NCBI RefSeq assembly: GCF_000261685.1
Contig: NZ_AJQE01000020.1
Span: 1-40,196, forward strand
Length of the DNA stretch: 40,196 bases
From: Bradyrhizobium genomosp. I (2014)
GTDB lineage: Bacteria > Pseudomonadota > Alphaproteobacteria > Rhizobiales > Xanthobacteraceae
Direction of reading: 5' to 3'
Part shown: piece after piece, positions 37,401 to 40,196 of the stretch
Numbering within the stretch: position 1 is the stretch's first letter
Layout: every line of letters begins with the position of its first letter
Program-made: the position numbers and the translations under genes
The notes under the pieces: generated by a model
The model's input: the letters and a program-made list of their open reading frames with translations, nothing else
Databases searched by the model: none
Told to the model about the DNA's origin: nothing

Positions 37401-39050
37401 ATGACATCCATCACGACCTCGGCGATCGACACGCCTCTGCGGCGCTCGGTCGAACGGACTTGCGACGATCTCGCCATGCTGGTGCTGGCCGCGGTCGCCG
37501 TCATTGCAGGCTTGACCTTCCGCGACTACGGGCTCGGCTGGGACGACTACACCCACGCTGAATATGCCGACCTGCTGCTGCGCATGCTTGGTTCCGGCTT
37601 CAGGGACACCGCGGCGCTCTCCTTCGCCAATCTCTACATGTATGGTGGCGGCTTCGACATGGTCGCGGCCCTCCTGCACAAGGTCATTCCGCTCGAATTG
37701 TTCGAGACGCGCCGTCTGGTCGGCGCCATCGTCGGCGTGATCGGGCTTGCGGTGACGTGGCGGCTCGGCCGCCGCGTCGGCGGCCCCCTTGCCGGTCTTG
37801 CCTCGCTCCTGCTGCTCGCGCTCTGCCCGATCTTCTACGGCCACATGTTCATGAACCCGAAGGATGCGCCCTTCGCGGTGGCCATGATCATCCTGATGCT
37901 CGGCCTCGTCCGGCTCGCCGAGGAATATCCGCAGCCGTCGCCGCGCACGATCCTCATTGTCGGCCTGGGTGCCGGCCTTTCGCTGGGCTGCCGCATTCTC
38001 GGCGGGCTCGCATTGGTCTACGCCGTGCTCGGCTTCATCCCGTTGTTCCTGGAGGAACTGCGCACCGAAGGTTTGCGCGAGTCGGTCCGCCGCTTTGCCC
38101 ATGTCGTCTATGTGCTGCTGCCCGGCCTCGTGCTGGGTTACCTCGTGATGGGCCTGATCTGGCCGTGGTCGATCATGGAGCCCGGCAATCCCTTCGAGGC
38201 GCTGACCTACTTCTCGCATTTCTTCGAGAAGCCGTGGAAGGAGATGTTCGACGGCGCGATCGTGTCGGTGCCCGACATGCCCTGGTCCTATCTGCCGACG
38301 CTGTTCGCACTCCAGCTGCCCGAGGTGATGCTGGTGCTGATGGCCGGCGCCGTGTTCGGCACGTTCGCCATGCTGCCGCGACGCGAGGTTCCGGCGCGCC
38401 GCAAGACCATCCTCTTGATGCTGACGCTGGCTGCCACCCTGCCGCTCGCGATCGCGATGGTGAAGCGCCCGGCATTGTACAACGGCATCCGTCATTTCGT
38501 CTTCGTGATCCCGCCGATGGCGGTGCTCGGCGGCGTCGCCTTCGCCTGGGCCATGGAGCACCTGCGCGCCAATCACCGCACCTGGCAGCCGGTCGTGCTC
38601 GCGACCTTCTGCTTCGGCCTCGCGCTGTCGCTCGCCGAGATGATCCGGCTGCATCCTTATCAATACACGCATTTCAACCACATCGCCGGGACCGTTCGCG
38701 GCGCCGACAACCGCTTCATGCTGGACTATTGGGGCCTCGCCTTGAAGCAGGCCTCCGACGAACTGCGCGAGCAGCTCGTCGAGCGCCAGGAAGTGCCGTC
38801 CACCAATCGCAAGTGGAAGGTCGCGGTGTGCGGTCCGCAGCGTCCGGCCCAGGTCGCGCTCGGGCCCGACTTCACCATCGGCTGGGATTCCAACGCGGCC
38901 GATTTCGCCATGACCCTCGGCGAGTTCTACTGCAAGGGTCTCACCGCACCCGTCATGGTCGAGATCAAGCGCGACGACGTGGTTTTCGCCCGCGTCTACG
39001 ACATCCGCGGCCGCAGCATTTCCAGCCTGCTGTCGATCCCGGCGCCGTAG
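37401..39050 (+). CDS. GT-C fold integral-membrane glycosyltransferase (ArnT/GT39-like)
   Basis: A 549-residue inner-membrane enzyme that probably moves a sugar from a polyprenyl-phosphate donor. After a polar N-terminus the first helix (residues 24-40) is followed by RDYGLGWDDYTHAEY, with the Asp48-Asp49 pair of the first periplasmic loop that is catalytic in GT-C enzymes. About ten further hydrophobic helices are readable to residue 420, including FYGHMFMNPKDAPFAVAMIIL, with the conserved PKDAP loop. A C-terminal soluble domain of about 110 residues follows (KWKVAVCGPQRPAQVALG). The start is ATG 37401. The acceptor is unknown; lipid A, lipid or exopolysaccharide decoration are options. Confidence 0.82.
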   Translation: MTSITTSAIDTPLRRSVERTCDDLAMLVLAAVAVIAGLTFRDYGLGWDDYTHAEYADLLLRMLGSGFRDTAALSFANLYMYGGGFDMVAALLHKVIPLELFETRRLVGAIVGVIGLAVTWRLGRRVGGPLAGLASLLLLALCPIFYGHMFMNPKDAPFAVAMIILMLGLVRLAEEYPQPSPRTILIVGLGAGLSLGCRILGGLALVYAVLGFIPLFLEELRTEGLRESVRRFAHVVYVLLPGLVLGYLVMGLIWPWSIMEPGNPFEALTYFSHFFEKPWKEMFDGAIVSVPDMPWSYLPTLFALQLPEVMLVLMAGAVFGTFAMLPRREVPARRKTILLMLTLAATLPLAIAMVKRPALYNGIRHFVFVIPPMAVLGGVAFAWAMEHLRANHRTWQPVVLATFCFGLALSLAEMIRLHPYQYTHFNHIAGTVRGADNRFMLDYWGLALKQASDELREQLVERQEVPSTNRKWKVAVCGPQRPAQVALGPDFTIGWDSNAADFAMTLGEFYCKGLTAPVMVEIKRDDVVFARVYDIRGRSISSLLSIPAP

Positions 39051-39228
39051 TGATCGTGTCCGGCAGCCCGGATGAGCGGAAAGCGACATCCGGACCCCCT
39101 CGCCTGGCCGCATACGCTTGCGCTCATGCGGACTACGCTTGACTGCCGCGCTCCGGACGCGCCTTGCCGCCGCCCACCGCCACGACTAGGGTGCATCCCC
39201 GCAACAACGATGTTCGGAGAGATCGGCC

Positions 39229-40008
39229 ATGTCGCCAGCGGAAGCGCGCCTTAAAGAAGTGCCGTCGAACATGACGGAGGCGGAGTGGCAGCAACGGGTC
39301 AATCTCGCCGCCTGCTATCGCCTCGTCGCGTTGTACGGCTGGGACGATCTGGTCGACACCCACATCTCCGCGCGCGTGCCCGGCCCCGAGCATCACTTCC
39401 TCATCAATCCCTACGGGCTGATGTTCGACGAAATCACCGCCTCCAGCCTCGTCAAGGTCGACCTGCACGGCAACCAGCTCTCCGAGAGCGAATACAGCAT
39501 CAATCCGGCGGGCTTCACCATCCACTCGGCCATCCACGAGGTGCGCGAGGACGCGATCTGCGTGCTTCATCTCCACACGCTCGACGGCACTGCGGTGTCG
39601 AGCAGCGCCGAGGGCCTGTTGCCGCTGAACCAGACCGCCCAGCTCGTCACCCACGACCTCGCCTATCACGACTATGAAGGCATTGCGCTCGACCACGACG
39701 AGCGGCCGCGGCTCCAGAAGGATCTCGGGGACCACAACCACATGCTCCTGCGCAACCACGGCACGCTGACGGTCGGCCGCTCGGTGGCCTCCGCCTTCGA
39801 GCGCATGTATCATCTCGAGCGCGCCTGCTCGATGCAGGTGCGCACGCGCGCGCTGGGCACGCCGGTCTATCCGGTCGACGATATCGCGATCGACAAGAAC
39901 ACCGAGCTGCTGTCGAACCGCGACCGCGCCGAGCTGCGCGCGACCAACCTGGTATGGCCGCCCCTGCTGCGCAAGCTCGACCGCGTCAACCCGGGCTACA
40001 GGTCTTGA
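39229..40008 (+). CDS. Class II aldolase/adducin family protein
   Basis: A 259-residue cytoplasmic protein of the FucA/AraD/adducin fold. The zinc-binding histidines His114 and His116 lie in CVLHLHTLDG, and the third is in HMLLRNHGTLTVG. The opening YRLVALYGWDDLVDTHISARVPG and FLINPYGLMFDEITASSL are the substrate-phosphate region. The acidic catalytic residue that FucA has before the first histidine is not obvious here (NPAGFTIHSAIHE), so aldolase activity is unsure. ATG 39229 follows GGAGAG. An intrinsic terminator follows 58 bp after the stop. Confidence 0.93.
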   Translation: MSPAEARLKEVPSNMTEAEWQQRVNLAACYRLVALYGWDDLVDTHISARVPGPEHHFLINPYGLMFDEITASSLVKVDLHGNQLSESEYSINPAGFTIHSAIHEVREDAICVLHLHTLDGTAVSSSAEGLLPLNQTAQLVTHDLAYHDYEGIALDHDERPRLQKDLGDHNHMLLRNHGTLTVGRSVASAFERMYHLERACSMQVRTRALGTPVYPVDDIAIDKNTELLSNRDRAELRATNLVWPPLLRKLDRVNPGYRS

Positions 40009-40066
40009 GATATTCGGGATCTGGTGTAGAGTAGCGCCCAACAACCTCTACGCCTTTTGGAATGAA

Positions 40067-40094
40067 ACGCCGCCCAATTCCGGGCGGCGTTTTT
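40067..40094 (+). terminator. Intrinsic terminator after class II aldolase gene
   Basis: A perfect 9-bp stem, ACGCCGCCC (40067-40075) and GGGCGGCGT (40082-40090), with a 6-nt loop is followed directly by TTTT and then GTTT. This is a textbook factor-independent terminator for the plus-strand gene ending at 40008. Confidence 0.85.
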
Positions 40095-40110
40095 GTTTCA
40101 GGCTTCGTAG

Positions 40111-40187
40111 GGTGGATTGGCGAAGCGTAATCCACCATGTTTCAGCGAATGCGGAACGAAGTTGGTGGATTACGCCTTCGGCTAATC
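40111..40187. repeat. Palindromic intergenic repeat at right edge (possibly truncated)
   Basis: GGTGGATT (40111-40118) and AATCCACC (40129-40136) form a small hairpin, and the whole block 40111-40137 is repeated in inverted, slightly altered form at 40163-40187 (TGGTGGATTACGCCTTCGGC). The element probably continues beyond the window. It resembles a frequent Bradyrhizobium intergenic repeat as I recall it. Confidence 0.65.
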
Positions 40188-40196
40188 TTACTGAGT

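Noticed and set aside
37329..39113. A 594-codon minus-strand open frame
   Set aside because: It is antisense to the GT-C glycosyltransferase, charged and His/Gln-rich; the plus-strand protein has clear membrane helices and motifs.
1..40196. tRNA genes, rRNA genes, CRISPR arrays
   Set aside because: No cloverleaf with GGTTCGA-type T-arm, rRNA signature or regularly spaced repeat was found on either strand by eye.

Overview
This GC-rich window looks like chromosome from a Bradyrhizobium-type alphaproteobacterium (Nitrobacteraceae). The evidence is the gene families present (MucR, DUF1491, DUF2336, DUF5330, UPF0260, an orphan TrpX/YckJ-like binding protein), FixK/FNR-like and CtrA-like promoter motifs, and three palindromic intergenic elements of a kind I recall from Bradyrhizobium. 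No tRNA, rRNA, CRISPR array or intact insertion sequence was seen. All family names come from reading the sequence, not from a search.

Layout. 1-5440: a DHA2-type MFS exporter running off the left edge, a UPF0260 Cys-cluster protein, and a PBP1A-type peptidoglycan synthase followed closely by separate DUF1214 and DUF1254 membrane-anchored proteins. 5878-12476: an orphan ABC binding protein, two AraC-type regulators on opposite strands, then a secreted protein, a fused DUF1254-DUF1214 protein and an outer-membrane beta-barrel of the phenol MetA type. A GFA-family protein follows at 13013.

13487-21142 (minus strand) is a copper/silver efflux locus. In transcription order it holds a Met/Cys-rich secreted protein, a FixH/YtkA-like protein, CusB with two metal-binding modules, CusA with the three-methionine Cu(I) site, a 39-residue membrane peptide, a c-type cytochrome with a Met-rich linker, a SAM methyltransferase and a Spy/CpxP-like chaperone. 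A perfect FNR/FixK-type box lies in front of the first gene. 21359-26786 is an arsenic locus. A minus-strand arm (ArsR, flavoprotein with a Cys-rich tail, MFS exporter) diverges from a plus-strand arm (second ArsR, thioredoxin-type ArsC, Acr3, glutaredoxin-type ArsC). Three copies of one 17-bp motif mark its promoters.

26852-40008 is mostly core genome: a duplicated DUF1259 protein with a PepSY-like partner, a lipoprotein, a DUF2336 protein behind a perfect CtrA box, DUF1491, a small membrane protein behind two FixK-like boxes, a peptidoglycan-binding protein overlapping a PAS histidine kinase, DUF5330, SufE, MucR, a proline-rich membrane protein, a GT-C glycosyltransferase and a class II aldolase/adducin protein with a clear terminator.

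The most unusual parts are the extended copper locus with its possible oxygen-linked control, the arsenic locus with its repeated operator-like motif and Cys-tailed flavoprotein, and the coexistence of split and fused DUF1254/DUF1214 proteins. Nothing here can be called a new system from sequence alone.
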